Below, piece after piece: positions 1 through 12,587 of a DNA stretch of 64,000 nt. Position 1 is the stretch's first letter, and each line of letters starts with the position of its first letter. Below the pieces are notes generated by a model that was given only the letters and a program-made list of their open reading frames with translations, did no database searches and was not told the DNA's origin. Position numbers and translations under genes: made by a program. The DNA comes from Sipunculus nudus. Lineage: Eukaryota > Annelida > Sipuncula > Golfingiida > Sipunculidae. Location of the stretch: positions 13,531,001 through 13,595,000 of the forward strand of contig CM049308.1 in assembly GCA_026874595.1 (NCBI GenBank), written 5' to 3'.

Positions 1-516
1 AGAAGGCCAGACAGCTGATGTTACTTACAGAGCTGTTTCAGCTCCCAGCCGGGCCCTCTATCCCATAAGCCTGGGGAAATGAAACAAGACACCTGTAGAC
101 ACAGTGTAATGGAGGATTAACTAAATCTGCTTAGGCTGAATCCTCCTCTGGTATATGGTTAAGTTTGCTGACGTCTTCCTGGGTCTGCTTCAGACCTGCC
201 AGGTGGTCTGGTGTGAACAATGACAGCTTCATCGGAGGCTTGTACACATTTTAGGGGTAAAGGGTCTAGACTTATAAGTAGTTTTGGGAGTCACTTCATT
301 GACCATAATTGATCATTGACAGCACATCAGCAACCAATGATTGATCATTATTCACTGTTGAGAATATCTGGGAATCAGTTGTAATTTCATGAGCAATCAT
401 CAGTAAAAATTGGTTGATCTCTAGGGGAATGAAATTCTGATCAAATATTAACCTGTAGATCCTTTTAATATATAGGCTAAGATATCTGATAATTCTATAG
501 CCTACACTTGTATATA

Positions 517-603
517 GTAAACTTAGGTTTGAATCTATTAGTAAGCAAGGTTTGACTGTGTATAGTACACTTAGGTGTGATTCTATTAGTAAGCGAGGTT
601 TGT
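517..603. repeat. Imperfect 2-copy tandem repeat
   Basis: TAGTAAACTTAGGTTTGAAT... recurs about 47 bases later as TAGTACACTTAGGTGTGATT..., each followed by CTATTAGTAAGC(A/G)AGGTTTG. Confidence 0.7.
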
Positions 604-1739
604 TTGTATTAATTTTAAGAAAGCATTCCTTCCATCATTATAAAGCTAACCTTTGTGAAAACCCGGTAAATCTATCATGGCAATGCTTGATTGACCATCT
701 GATTGTCTGCACTAATCATCGATTATAATCAATCATCAGTCCCAACATTTCTTGTGAGCCATAATTTTGGTGCTTCTAGAAGCCTTACCACAAGATACAT
801 GTTGATCCTTAACCACTGCTACTATTGGAGCAGTCTTCCATTGCCACACAAACTTTTTTTATAACACTGCTACTTAAAAAGCACCTATAGGAGATATTAA
901 GTTCTGAAACATGTTCTACCGATGTCCTCTTTGTGTCTGAGGTGCCCTATTGCTGCTCTAATACACTGTTTATAGTTGTCATGGGACCTGACGTTGAATT
1001 TATGGAAATTTGTTGCACTCTGAAGAGAGCAAACTCCCTCGAATGATAATAATGGAGAAACATGCCAGGTAACTACTCTGCACATTAATTATATTCACAA
1101 ATGGTTTAAGGCTGTTTATTTTTAAGTTTTAGACAAAATATTATTTACTCAACTTAAATCTTCCCAAACTTTCTGTATGGCTCATACATTTGTCAACTAT
1201 ACAACTATCAAACATTGTGTGGTATATGCTATTCAACTTGGTGGCTTGTGCATAGTCAACAGATCACTTCAGGCTTAAAGTGCTGCTTCAGTGCCGCTTA
1301 AAGTGCCACTTCTGCCTGGTAGTAAATAACAAGAATTTATCAGTGGATAGCTTTATTTGCGAAGACTGGCAATGACTCTTGTTAAAAAAAATTCACACTG
1401 TTTGAAATACATGCTTTCGTTGTCATCAAGGCAGTTTTTTTGTGAGCCACTGGTCAAAATAGGAAAAATGGCTTGCTGAGAAAAATGGTGAGTAGAAGGA
1501 TTTGAGGAGTCCATTCTGTGTTGTAAAACAGGATTGCAAACAGTTCAGATAGCTTGGCAATATCAATATCAATATCTATCTTAACTTGCTAATAATATCC
1601 ATAGAAGGGAAAGGATGTATCAATTGCAGAACACATTTTGCATCTCAAAAAAGGGCTGTTCCATGACATCACTCCAGTCTTGGTTGAAACTAGATTTAAA
1701 GGTACCTAATATCTGCTGTAACACTTTCTCTCTGCTTAA

Positions 1740-4500
1740 AGTGCCTCAAAACTTTTCTGACACACACACTGTGCTAGAGGTATTTCACAACTGCTCTAAC
1801 ACAGTCTGTGCTGAAGGTATCTCACACCTGCTCTAACAGTCTGTGCTAAAGGTATTCACACCTGCTCTAACACATGCCATAACACATTCTGTGCTGGAGG
1901 TATCTCACACCTGCTCTAACACAGTCTGTGCTGGAGGTATCTCACACCTGCTCTAACAGTCTGTGCTGGAGGTATCTCACACCTGCTCCAACAGTCTGTG
2001 CTGGAGGTATCTCACACCTGCTCTAACACAGTCTGTGCTGGAGGTATCTCACACATGGTCTAACAGTCTGTGCTTGAGGTATCTCACACCTGGTCTAACA
2101 GTCTGTGCTGGAGGTATCTCACACCTGCTCCAACAGAGTCTGTGCTGGAGGTATTTCACACCTGCTCTAACACAATCTGTGCTGGAGGTATCTCACACCT
2201 GATCTAACAGTCTGTGCTGGAGGTATCTCACTGTAACACCTGCTCCAACACAGTCTGTGCTGGAGGTATCTCACACCTGCTCTAACACAGTCTGCGCTGG
2301 AGGTATCTCACACCTGCTCCAACACAGTCTGTGCTGGAGGTATCTCACACCAGCTCTAACACAGTCTGTGCTGGAGGCATCTCACACCTGCTCTAACACA
2401 GTCTGTGCTGGAGGTATCTCACACCTTCTCTAACACAGTCTGTGCTGGAGGTATCTCACACCTGGTCTAACAGTCTGTGCTGGAGGTATCTCACAACTGC
2501 TCCAACAGAGTCTGTGCTGGAGGTATCTCACACCTGCTCTAACAGTCTGTGCTGGAGGTATCTCACACCTGCTCTAACACAGTCTGTGCTGGAGGTATCT
2601 CACACCTTCTCTAACACAGTCTGTGCTGGAGGTATCTCACACCTGGTCTAACAGTCTGTGCTGGAGGTATCTCACTGTCACACCTGCTCCAACACAGTCT
2701 GTGCTGGAGGTATCTCACACCTGCTCTAACACAGTCTGCGCTGGAGGTATCTCACACCTGCTCCAACACAGTCTGTGCTGGAGGTATCTCACACCTGCTC
2801 TAACACAGTCTGTGCTGGAGGCATCTCACACCTGCTCTAACACAGTCTGTGCTGGAGGTATCTCACACCTGCTCCAACAGTCTGTGCTGGAGGTATCTCA
2901 CACCTGCTCTAACAAAGTCTGTGCTGGAGGTTTCTCACAACTGCTCTAACACAGTCTGTGCTGGAGGTATCTCACACCTGCTCTAACAGTCTGTGCTGGA
3001 GGTATCTCACTGTAACACCTGCTCTAACACAGTCTGTGCTGGAGGTATCTCACACCTGCTCTTACATAATCTGCACTGGAGGTATCTCACACCTGCTCTA
3101 ACAGTCTGTGCTGGAGTTATCTCACACCTTCTCTTACATAATTTGCACTGGAGGTATCTCACACCTGCTCCAACACAGTCTGTGCTGGAGGTATCTCACA
3201 CCTGCTCTAACAGTCTGTGCTGGAGGTATCTCACACCTGCTCCAACAGTCTGTGCTGGAGGTATCTCACACCTGCTCTAACACAGTCTGTGCTGGAGGTA
3301 TCTCACACATGGTCTAACAGTCTGTGCTGGAGGTATCTCACACCTGGTCTAACAGTCTGTGCTGGAGGTATCTCACACCTGCTCCAACAGAGTCTGTGCT
3401 GGAGGTATTTCACACCTGCTCTAACACAATCTGTGCTGGAGGTATCTCACACCTGATCTAACAGTCTGTGCTGGAGGTATCTCACTGTAACACCTGCTCC
3501 AACACAGTCTGTGCTGGAGGTATCTCACACCTGCTCTAACACAGTCTGCGCTGGAGGTATCTCACACCTGCTCCAACACAGTCTGTGCTGGAGGTATCTC
3601 ACACCAGCTCTAACACAGTCTGTGCTGGAGGCATCTCACACCTGCTCTAACACAGTCTGTGCTGGAGGTATCTCACACCTTCTCTAACACAGTCTGTGCT
3701 GGAGGTATCTCACACCTGGTCTAACAGTCTGTGCTGGAGGTATCTCACAACTGCTCCAACAGAGTCTGTGCTGGAGGTATCTCACACCTGCTCTAACAGT
3801 CTGTGCTGGAGGTATCTCACACCTGCTCTAACACAGTCTGTGCTGGAGGTATCTCACACCTTCTCTAACACAGTCTGTGCTGGAGGTATCTCACACCTGG
3901 TCTAACAGTCTGTGCTGGAGGTATCTCACTGTCACACCTGCTCCAACACAGTCTGTGCTGGAGGTATCTCACACCTGCTCTAACACAGTCTGCGCTGGAG
4001 GTATCTCACACCTGCTCCAACACAGTCTGTGCTGGAGGTATCTCACACCTGCTCTAACACAGTCTGTGCTGGAGGCATCTCACACCTGCTCTAACACAGT
4101 CTGTGCTGGAGGTATCTCACACCTGCTCCAACAGTCTGTGCTGGAGGTATCTCACACCTGCTCTAACAAAGTCTGTGCTGGAGGTTTCTCACAACTGCTC
4201 TAACACAGTCTGTGCTGGAGGTATCTCACACCTGCTCTAACAGTCTGTGCTGGAGGTATCTCACTGTAACACCTGCTCTAACACAGTCTGTGCTGGAGGT
4301 ATCTCACACCTGCTCTTACATAATCTGCACTGGAGGTATCTCACACCTGCTCTAACAGTCTGTGCTGGAGTTATCTCACACCTTCTCTTACATAATTTGC
4401 ACTGGAGGTATCTCACACCTGCTCCAACACAGTCTGTGCCGGAGGTATCTGAAACCTGCTCTTACACGTGTTGTAAGTGCCTAACACCTGCTCTAACAAA
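1740..4500. repeat. Intronic minisatellite, 34/37-bp unit
   Basis: More than 70 tandem units built around CTGTGCTGGAGGTATCTCAC + ACCTGCTCTAACACAGT (37 bases), with a 34-base form lacking one ACA and rarer 39-43-base variants carrying CACTGTAACACC. Units at the left edge (1740-1890) and right edge (4440-4800) are more diverged, while the centre is very uniform, as expected for unequal exchange or slippage. All the plus-strand open frames here (MLEVSHTCSN-type repeats) are the satellite read in rotating frames, not genes. Seen from the minus strand each unit contains CAGGTGTGAG, a 5'-splice-site-like string. Lies in intron 4 of the ZFAND3 homologue. Confidence 0.95.
1920..4427. repeat. Higher-order duplication, 2 x 1254 bp, within the minisatellite
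   Basis: Open frames and unit variants recur at an exact 1254-base offset: 1963 and 3217, 2442 and 3696, 2623 and 3877, 2993 and 4247. The order of rare variants (CATGGTC, CACTGTAAC, ACATAATCTGCAC, GGAGTTATC) is the same in both copies. One difference noted is GCTTGAGG near 2072 against GCTGGAGG near 3326. Copy 1 is about 1920-3173 and copy 2 about 3174-4427. Confidence 0.9.
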
Positions 4501-4790
4501 CACTGTGCTGGAAGTACACAGTGTTCACTGGAAGTCTTATACTCGGGCTTAAACATATACTTTGTGCTGATATTGCACTGCTTCTGCTCTAAAAAACACT
4601 ATGTGCTGGATGCACCCTGTCTCTGCTTTAACAAACACTATGTGCTGGAGCCATCCTGTCTCTGCTTTAACAAACACTATGTGCTGGAGGTGCCGTGTCT
4701 CTGCTCTGACAAACACTGTGTTTGAGGTGTCCTGTCTCTGCTCTGACAAATACTATGTGCTGGAGGCACAACCCTGTTTTTGCACTAATT
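4500..4790. repeat. Diverged tandem units, about 42-45 bp
   Basis: Repeats of the type CTCTGCTTTAACAAACACTA + TGTGCTGGAG... at about 4560-4770, related to but longer than the main minisatellite unit. They abut the donor of ZFAND3 exon 4 and look like old border units of the same array. Confidence 0.75.
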
Positions 4791-4815
4791 TATCCACTGT
4801 GGCAATAATGCTCAC

Positions 4816-5005
4816 CTTTTTGTCCCCCTGCCTAGCGCAGGAGACTGGTGCTGTATGGAGCTGTCTGTGATGTTTGCCGGCTTGGTGCTGCTACTGCTGC
4901 TGCTGGCCATGGAAGCTTGGCCACCCTGTTCCTGACTTGTGCTATCTGACATACTGTCCATGCTGCAATCTGTCTTCTCGGGCTGCAGTGGCCTGGGGCT
5001 GGTAT
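4816..5005 (-). CDS. ZFAND3: ZFAND3 homologue, coding exon 4 (end of linker)
   Basis: A minus-strand exon ending at a strong donor (AAAAAG|GTGAGC). Only one frame is open; it includes PEKTDCSMDSMSDSTSQEQ, then a Ser run and NITDSSIQHQSPALGRGTKR, and ends two bases into a codon. Charged Ser-rich sequence ending in basic residues is what precedes the AN1 finger in ZFAND3 (human has KSRRRCFQC, from memory). Acceptors that avoid the in-frame TAA further upstream are at 5006 (TTGTAG|AT, phase-matched to the GTACGT donor of exon 3), 4993 (CCCCAG|G) and 4983 (CTGCAG|C). The exact 5' edge is therefore uncertain by up to 23 bases. The acceptor side lies in the first unit of a five-unit tandem duplication. 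The AN1-finger exon was searched for between bases 1 and 4815 and not seen, so it should lie to the left of this window. Confidence 0.75.
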
Positions 5006-5389
5006 CTACAACAGTTTACAATAGCCTCACCATCAGTGACATACTGTCCTTGCTGCAATCTGTCTTCTCCGGCTGCAGTGGCCTAGGGCTGGTACCTACA
5101 ACAGTTTACAATACTCTCACAATCAGTGACATACTGTCCATGCTGCAATCTGTCTTCTCCGACTGCAGTGTCCTGGTATCTACAACAATTTACAATACTC
5201 CACCATCAGTGACATACTGTCCTTGCTGCAATCTGTCTTCTCTGGCTGCAGTGGCCTGGGGCTGGTATCTACAACAGTTTACAATACTCCACCATCAGTG
5301 ACATACTGTCCATGCTGCAATCTGTCTTCTCCGGCTGCAGTGGCCTGGGGCTGGTATCTACAACAGTTTACAATACTCTCACCATCAGT
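4948..5389. repeat. Five-unit tandem duplication (about 90 bp) of the exon-4 acceptor region
   Basis: Five units, each starting GACATACTGTCCATGCTGCA and ending CACCATCAGT, at about 4948, 5038, 5128, 5211 and 5300. On the minus strand each unit contains TTGTAAACTGTTGTAG, CCCCAG, CTGCAG and then the first codons of exon 4 (PEKTDCSMDSMS). The lowest copy continues into the full exon; the other four end in CACTGATG followed in some units by GTGAG. Unit 3 lacks about 7 bases (GGGGCTG region). Confidence 0.85.
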
Positions 5390-6465
5390 CTCAGGTTAAA
5401 CCTGTACTAGCACTCAGTAGAGCAGATACAGCCGCCAAGGCACAACAATCCTACTGACCACACCCCATATTTTTTTCTACTATTCTAGGTCTAGAAAATA
5501 CTGAGAAACATACCAAGACTGCTTCATTATCAGTATGACCAACTTAAGGCCCTGCCACATCACAGACTGCGCAGCGCTGCAAAATGCTAGACTTAGCTGA
5601 TCCCTTGCAATTTTTTTGTGGCACAGCCAAGACAAGAACATTTTTTTCAGCTTTTCTTTGCAGCATTGCATAGCGTGGTGCAGCATGGCAGTTGGTCGGG
5701 ACAGACCAGAGTATCTGAATTTCAAACTCAACATTTTTTGCTGTGAGGCACAGCCAAGTGCAGCATTCATTGTGGCCAGGCTTTATGTGAGATTGTCTAA
5801 AGTGTTTCCTTTATGATATTTACCTCAACAACTTTAAATAATCTATAAAGAGAATGAATAAATGACCTGGTACTAATTTTTCAAATCTCAAACATCATGA
5901 CTGTTAAAGGACGTACAAACCCTTTTATTGGCTTGCTTATAAATAAGTCACAACTTTGAGCCAATAGGATTGTCACTTACTCCTTAAACCAAATACAGCA
6001 CGATTAGCAGATACTGACCTAGTTTGGCCTAAACCTCAAATTATGAAAGCTGTACTAGCATGCCTGGTGCACGCAGCTATGACATGTTCCAACTTTACAA
6101 ACTGTTTTTTCAACAAGGTAACAGGATCACTGTTAAAAAATTCTGTGACCGGTATAGGCCGACAGAGGCGCCACATACTATGGTAAACACAAAGGTGTGG
6201 TCAGTGTATACAAGAGTTTATTATTTACCTATTGGTTACATGGTGGCAATGGCAGCTGACAGTTTTGGTTATGCAATATGCCTAACACTGGTACTTCAGC
6301 AATAAGTTGATTTTTTTATCTTATCTGATTATTTTGCCTTTTTTACTTTGTTTTTATTCCTTAAGCAATTATGGACAAAATATTTATGTAATGTATGATT
6401 ATCATCTGTAATAAAGTGTATGTATGTATGTACTTTTCTAGGCATATAACCAGTGGGATACGTAC

Positions 6466-6651
6466 TATTGGTGGACGAGGCCTGTGCGGCCTGCACACAA
6501 GAAAATGCCTGGTTTAGTGCCTCTGATGATATGCTGGGGGCGCCACTGATGTCCTCCGCATTGTTACTGGCACTGCTGCTGGCACTTATATTGCGCTGTT
6601 GCTGCTCCGCACAGCTTGTGGCACTACTGGTTCCCTGCTGCTGGGTTTGAT
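6466..6651 (-). CDS. ZFAND3: ZFAND3 homologue, coding exon 3 (Ser/Gln/Asn-rich linker)
   Basis: A minus-strand exon after acceptor ATCCTATTTCCAG. The G left by exon 2 plus AT makes an Asp codon, so the protein runs ...CYRDQTQQQGTSSATSC and stays open for 62 codons. It is rich in Ser, Gln, Asn and Ala (for example QQQRNISASSSASNNAED and SSEALNQAFSC), as expected for the disordered linker between the two fingers of ZFAND proteins. Vertebrate ZFAND3 also has an acidic Ser/Thr/Asn-rich stretch here. The plus strand of the same bases is also open (6453-6650, Leu/Cys-rich), but that frame is a shadow. The donor is chosen as GTACGT at 6465-6460 (phase 1), because it pairs in frame with the TTGTAG acceptor of exon 4. 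An alternative is GTATCC four bases further downstream, paired with a later exon-4 acceptor. Confidence 0.78.
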
Positions 6652-7303
6652 CTGGAAATAGGATAAGTCACAGAATTATCCACTAGATAACATATTCTCT
6701 TCATTACAAAACTTTAGGTAATTATGACTGAGGATCTTAATGCTGCCTGGATGAGCAATACACCTAATGTGAGCAGGTCTAAACATTAAAGCTTAACCCC
6801 TTTACACTAAGACCTGAATCTTAATAAATCTTATTAATATTCTTAAGGTAGTCAAATCATATTGTAACACCTGTATCTTTAATTAGCTATATGTTTATCT
6901 GTGCAAATGCTACGAGGAAATATTATTAACAAACAAACATTTGAATATGTTCATGTGGAACACATTTTTTGTGTGTGACGCTGCAATCACTGATTTTTGC
7001 AGGACAGGTAAAATTCATGTAGGGAAAGTAAGCTAGAAATTACTTGCCCACTTGGCAAATACTTTCAAAAGTTAATGTTCTGTCCTGGTGAAACATTATA
7101 TGCCCGTGGTGCCTTGTATGAGCTCAAGCCTATTCATTAAACAAGAATCACCTCTGTGTATCACCTTCATGTGCATGCTTTAAAAAACTAAACCCATGTA
7201 CGCCAGTATGTGTGCATATGCATATGCATGAAACATTTTACTGCAGACTACCGTTATGTAATTATTGTGCAGTGGACACATTTAAATGCATTTCATTCAA
7301 CAA

Positions 7304-7325
7304 CCCCCCCCCCCCCCCCCCCCCC
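7304..7325. repeat. Poly(C) run
   Basis: Long uninterrupted C tract. Similar C or G runs occur near 17346, 18338, 33936, 43687, 48409, 48757, 56679 and 60604. Confidence 0.95.
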
Positions 7326-8619
7326 GATCCCCGCCCCCCAACCTTAAGGGAATAAATACAGGAATGACATCATTTGATTTATTCAGGAAATTCTAAAATG
7401 GTGATTTTTGCCAATAAACAAGGGACCTATGGGTCACGGCGCTCAGCTGTTATATATGATAAAAAAATATGATTTAGAAATGAGGCACATGCTGGTTTTA
7501 TGTGGTAATAAAAATAAGCTGTATATGAGTTGTTGTTGTTTAGCTTATGTATGATTTTGATAGTACCTTTGGAGACAGGAAAGAGGATTAATTTCATTTA
7601 TTTTATTAACAAATGGAGTGCGATTGTCACACAGATTTTGACTTGGCCATATAAGCAGAACATGTAATATAAGAGTTTAACTATTTATTAAAAAATTACA
7701 AATATTGTCCCAAATATAATTTTTATTAAAAATAATAAGAGAATAGTATGATTTTTTCAAATAAAATATAACTAAAATGATTATTAAAATAATATTAAAG
7801 AATATATTCATGAATGCATTCATTAATACATTTTGAAAGTATTTGCACTGGTATTCATGTACTTTCATTTTTTACCTGAATTCCCATTCTTATGAAAGAA
7901 ATTTTATAATGGAGTACATATTCATATTCGTGTTTAAATACAATTGCAAAGTATTCGTACCATGTCTGGTATTTATTCAGTTTTCACCAAACAATGATGT
8001 TGAGAATCCAGAATATACAAAATTCACACATTTAAATAATGATCATAAGTTCCTGGTTTTATGGCTTTTATTTATATTAAAAAAAAAAAATGTAATATAT
8101 TCATTTTGGACTAATTTCACATCAATGTACACACTAGACACAGTAGGAATCTAGATTAATATTATCAACTGCATCTTTGTCTATCATTAATTTCCTTCAT
8201 ATGGTCCCTAATGATAAGTAATGAATAATATGATTTACTTTTTTATCATTAAAATTGAACTGAAAAATACCATAGGTGACTGCATGGTGTTATTTGGAAT
8301 ACGTGACATTCTATCCATCGATACAAGATTCTTATATCATCAGTAACTGCAAGTTAATTTCCTGTTGTTATCAACTAACAAATTCTTTTTCTATATTTCT
8401 TTAATTTGTTATTGAAAACCAATAAAAATTTATTAATTTATTGTTTATTGTTATGTTGTTGGTTAAAACTACTAGATGAGTTGGGTTGGACACCTGGATG
8501 AACTGTGGCTGGCCATTATATAATAAGCTGCCTGGACGCCCCAGTTTATGCCTCCCCTCAAGCATGCATAATTTGCTGAAAGTTCAACAAGGTCAACATA
8601 CAGGTGACTCAAGAGGTGC

Positions 8620-10060
8620 TACAGAGAGCCAAGGTCTGACATGGTCTCATAAAAACATTAATAAAAGCTACAATTTTTGGCCAATTTCTTTCAGCTTTTT
8701 AAACTAAAAAGCTGAAATCTTTTTGTGTGCATGATGTGAAAATTATATCAACAGTGCTAACAGGAAACAACCATGCCATGGTCAAATTTGGGCAAAATTT
8801 AAGGTACTTATTTCATATTTATACTAATAACTTATAAAATTTGAAAAATTCAGAACTAATTTTGGGTATTCAATTGAATCTTGATTAAATAATGTTACAT
8901 CCCTGACAAAAAATCTCTAGCTTCAGCAATCCTCTTGTTAAGGGAGTAAATATATTTCTTGATTTTTTACAAAGTGCATTATGTTTGGGCCCATAAGGCA
9001 TAACTTAAAACAATTACGCAATACTGACATTATTTCTGGCATGTGCATAGAGAATGTACAGAAAAATATGTATATTATATATGATTAAAGTCAGATCAGT
9101 GGTTTTGATATTAGGCAGTCTTGAAGTGTAACAATGGGTTTTTAATGGAAAAATGAAGTTTTTCATTAATATCTCGAAGGTATTAAGTCCTAGTGACCAA
9201 ATTCTTGACATGGTAGGGGATTTTTGAGACATCTAATTGTATGCCAAATTTTAGGAACTGAGAGCTGAAGCTTGGGAGCTGAGCACTTGCAAACTGCATG
9301 ACACTAGCTTGATGTAAACAATATGTTACATGGTGCTTGAAAACTTGAATAAAATCTACAGTTTTTGATCAACTGGTTTCAAATTTTTGGTGTTTACAGA
9401 CAAAATGCTAAAAAAAACATGCTGTGAAAATTAAATCCACAGAACTTACAGGAAAAAAAGTGCCATGGTCAAAGTTTGACAAAATTTAAGTTACCAATTT
9501 TTTATTTTTGTTAATATTTTAAAAAAATTTAAAAGATTTTGATCTAATTTTGGGTACACAATTTAATTTTGATTAACTTAAGTTATATTACTGGAAAAAA
9601 AGTTTATAGCTTTAACATATTTTGTGTTAAGTGATCGAATATCTTTCCTGATTTTTTACAAAATGCATTATGTTTGGGCCCATAACTTTTTTAATTTATA
9701 TAATACAGACATAATTTCTGGCATGTACATAAGAACTATATAGAGGAATAATTATGGTAAATATGAGGAAAAACAGATGAGTGGTTTTGATATTAGGCAG
9801 TCCTGAAGTGTAAAAATAGGTTTTATTAAAAAATTGAGGTTTTCCTTAATTTCTCAAAGGAACGAAGTCGCAAAGACCCAGTTTTCGGCTTGGTAGGAGA
9901 TCTTGGGGACATCTAACATTATGCCGAATTTTGGATTCCTAGGTCTTACGGTTTCAAAACGTGCCACATCTACGGACGGACGGACAGACAGACAGACGGA
10001 CGACGGACAATGGACCACGACTATTGCTCAGATGACTTATAGTCAGCTGAGCTAAAAACA
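8620..10060 (+). repeat. Duplicated dispersed repeat ending in the GACGGAC...CAGCTGAGCTAAAA tail
   Basis: Two diverged units (about 8640-9260 and 9345-9960) share ATGCCATGGTCAAA..., CATTATGTTTGGGCCCATAA, GTGGTTTTGATATTAGGCAG and GGCTTGGTAGGAGAT-like blocks in the same order. The second ends in a (GACG/GACA)n tract (9974-10005) and CAGCTGAGCTAAAAACATG. The 'gggcccataac ... gacggacgg ... cagctgagctaaaa' architecture is a repeat style I associate with bivalve and other molluscan genomes. Confidence 0.75.
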
Positions 10061-12587
10061 TGTTAAGGCTCAGATTTAAATCAGGTCCAATTTAAAACTG
10101 AGATAACAATCCAGATTACAATCCTGTGGTGAAGATCTAGCTAACAAATATGAATGTAATGTGCTTCTTTGGTTTCATCTATTCTTCAAAATTTTAATCT
10201 TGACTAGCCAAGTTAAAAGTCAGTCCAGACCAGATTTCAGTCCTGAAGTCTTCACCACAGGATTGTAATCTGGACTGGCCTAGATCAAAATTTATACCTG
10301 GGCTGACCCAGTTTTAAACTGGACAAGATTCTTATCCGGGCCTCAACATATACATGCATATACACATTATCCTGTGAGACATTAGTTTTATACAGTCAAA
10401 AACATATGAGCAATATTTCTCATGAGTACACACATAACACACCTGGGTTTCGAGTTTTGTATCTCTGCTCTAACACACTCATGTATGAACTATGAACAAT
10501 CATTCATCTCTCCTCTGACATAAAGAGTTTCATTGAAACATGCAGTGTTTTATGTGTACACTTTTAATGTTGAAAAAGCTGGCATTTCTAAGGTAAAACT
10601 TTTTCTTTTAATTTTTATTGCTGTCTACATGTAACACCAAGCAGATGATTCATGGTTAAATGTACAAGTACTCAAGCATACTGTCAGGGCTTTGTCATAT
10701 CAGTCCATGTGATGTCACCTGAGACCTGTAAGCCAGTGTTACATAGTCATCACCAGTATGTATGCTACACTGTGTCATCGTACCATAGCACTGATGTCAC
10801 ATGCTGGGAACCATGCAAATGTATCACACACATGGAGCAACATGTGGTACATCCTATGCAACTATTTCCACCTGGCTAACCCACCTGCATTGACTGTATT
10901 AAAATGGGCTTGTGATGGAACAATTGATTCTAAGAGGAAGGGGGATGGGGCGAGTTCTAGTTTTCCAATTTCCCTCATTATCTTTTACAAGGAACATATG
11001 AATGACCCCCTACATCTGCTTATGTTTCAGCCAGAATTTTTACAGAGATTTTTTTTTCTCCGTAAGTAGGACTTCTTTGCATGTCCATACTTTATTATGT
11101 ATGGACAATTCACTGAAAATGTGAACAAATTTCACAAATTTAATAAATTATGAAAAAATTTAATGACCATAGCTGATGTATTTGATTAATCAGCACAACA
11201 CAACTAAAAAGGGTCAATCTTTCCATCAATCCATGCAAACTGCCCAACAACTGTTTGTATAATCCTGCCAAGAGCCAAACAATAGAAACAAACAAAGGTG
11301 TAAATGTTAAATACCCAGCCAGTCTTATTGGTGGAGGAAAAAACCTGCCTGACAACAGGTGAACACTGTGTTGTCCTGATCAACGAAGATCTGTACTAAA
11401 GTTATCCCAGTGTAAAGGACCTGATGAGTAACCCCATATGTTACATACCCAGTATGTGACACTGGAGGCCGGCTCGGTGATAACTGCCTGGTCACTAATC
11501 AAGTTACATCCAGTTACTCCCTGATAAATAGGCAAGGGACCCCACAGCAAGACATTTGTCTGTCTGGGCCAGTTCCCAGAAAAAAACTTGCTCTCGTTAA
11601 ATCGTTCAATCAGGCAATGTACGGATCTCTTTGTTCTGATACACCACAAAGATCTTTACAAAGGCTGGTTCTGTGCATATGTCACTGATAAAGTATAGGG
11701 TTAAGGAGATGGAAGTAATCCATACAAATATGCAAGCTGGACACTAATGCAGGATATGAGTGGAAATATTTTTTTCAGCATCTATATCTTGTGGCGAAGA
11801 ACCAGATAAAACAATTTAATATACATAAATTTATAAAGAAAATGAGTTGAGACAACCCCTGTGCACTGTGATTTTGTGGTTCTCAGTTAATTATATATGA
11901 ACAATTAACCAACATAACCATTTTCAGGTACATGATTTCATTACACTCTGTATTATCAAACATAAAATTAAAATTTGTTTGATGGCATAATGATGTGGAC
12001 TGCTGTCCTTAGGTGGACTGCAGATGACTAAGCACTTCCCCTAGGGTGAAAAATAAGAAATGCTGTACAGTGGTCATATCAACATGCAACAGTATGCAGT
12101 GTCTGATTTGTGTGGTTAAACTTAAAGCCAATCTTATGCATTCACTATATTTGAGAAAACTTTCACAATAAATATTCTACTTTTGTGATCTGTTGTCATC
12201 AAGTCTCTCTTAATTAATATTGTTAACTTCACTGGTTTTGCTGATACAAATTGGTGGGCCCCTTAGGACCTTGGTCACGGTACAGACAAAACACAAGATC
12301 ACAACGACAGACCATATAAACAGTGTTATTTCAGTAATTCCATAAAACAAATGGTACCAATGGTCCCTGGCTTTTGTTTTCATTAAAGGACTGGTCCATG
12401 GCCTGTTGGTGGCACTATCTACCTCAGTGAGGATGAAAGTATCCATACAATAAGAATGATATAATTATTATTAAGCCTTTTTGAGGTTTTATATGCATTG
12501 AGTTTCGAATGTTATCCAGAAATCATAACCTGTTATTAGGACATTAATGAGAATCTCAAAGGTTTGAATCAGATTTAACCATTACGG

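Larger units (their letters stand above)
1..4815 (-). other. ZFAND3 intron 4 (partial), largely minisatellite
   Basis: Sequence downstream of the exon-4 donor. Bases 1-1740 are unique AT-rich DNA with an imperfect 2-copy repeat of about 55 bp at 517-603 and several TGATCATT/ATCATTGA motifs (290-430, 690-745). The rest is the tandem array described separately. No AN1-finger exon is visible. Confidence 0.65.

Noticed and set aside
29-70. Possible 42-base minus-strand exon (TTTCCCCAG acceptor, GTAAGT donor)
   Set aside because: In the phase required after ZFAND3 exon 4 it has an immediate in-frame TAG, and its other frames show no AN1-finger residues.
131-232. Minus-strand short frame starting MKLSLFTPDHLAG
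   Set aside because: Coding-like text, but short, with a stop just upstream and no compatible splice sites or family motif.
1963-4552. Many plus-strand frames of 69-108 codons (MLEVSHTCSN repeats)
   Set aside because: They are the 34/37-bp minisatellite read in rotating frames.
4939-5301. Plus-strand frame with repeated LSMLQSVFSGCSGLGL
   Set aside because: Antisense of the tandemly duplicated exon-4 acceptor region; the 90-base period keeps it open.
6453-6650. Plus-strand Leu/Cys-rich frame resembling a membrane segment
   Set aside because: Antisense of ZFAND3 exon 3; the minus strand has splice signals and correct phase.
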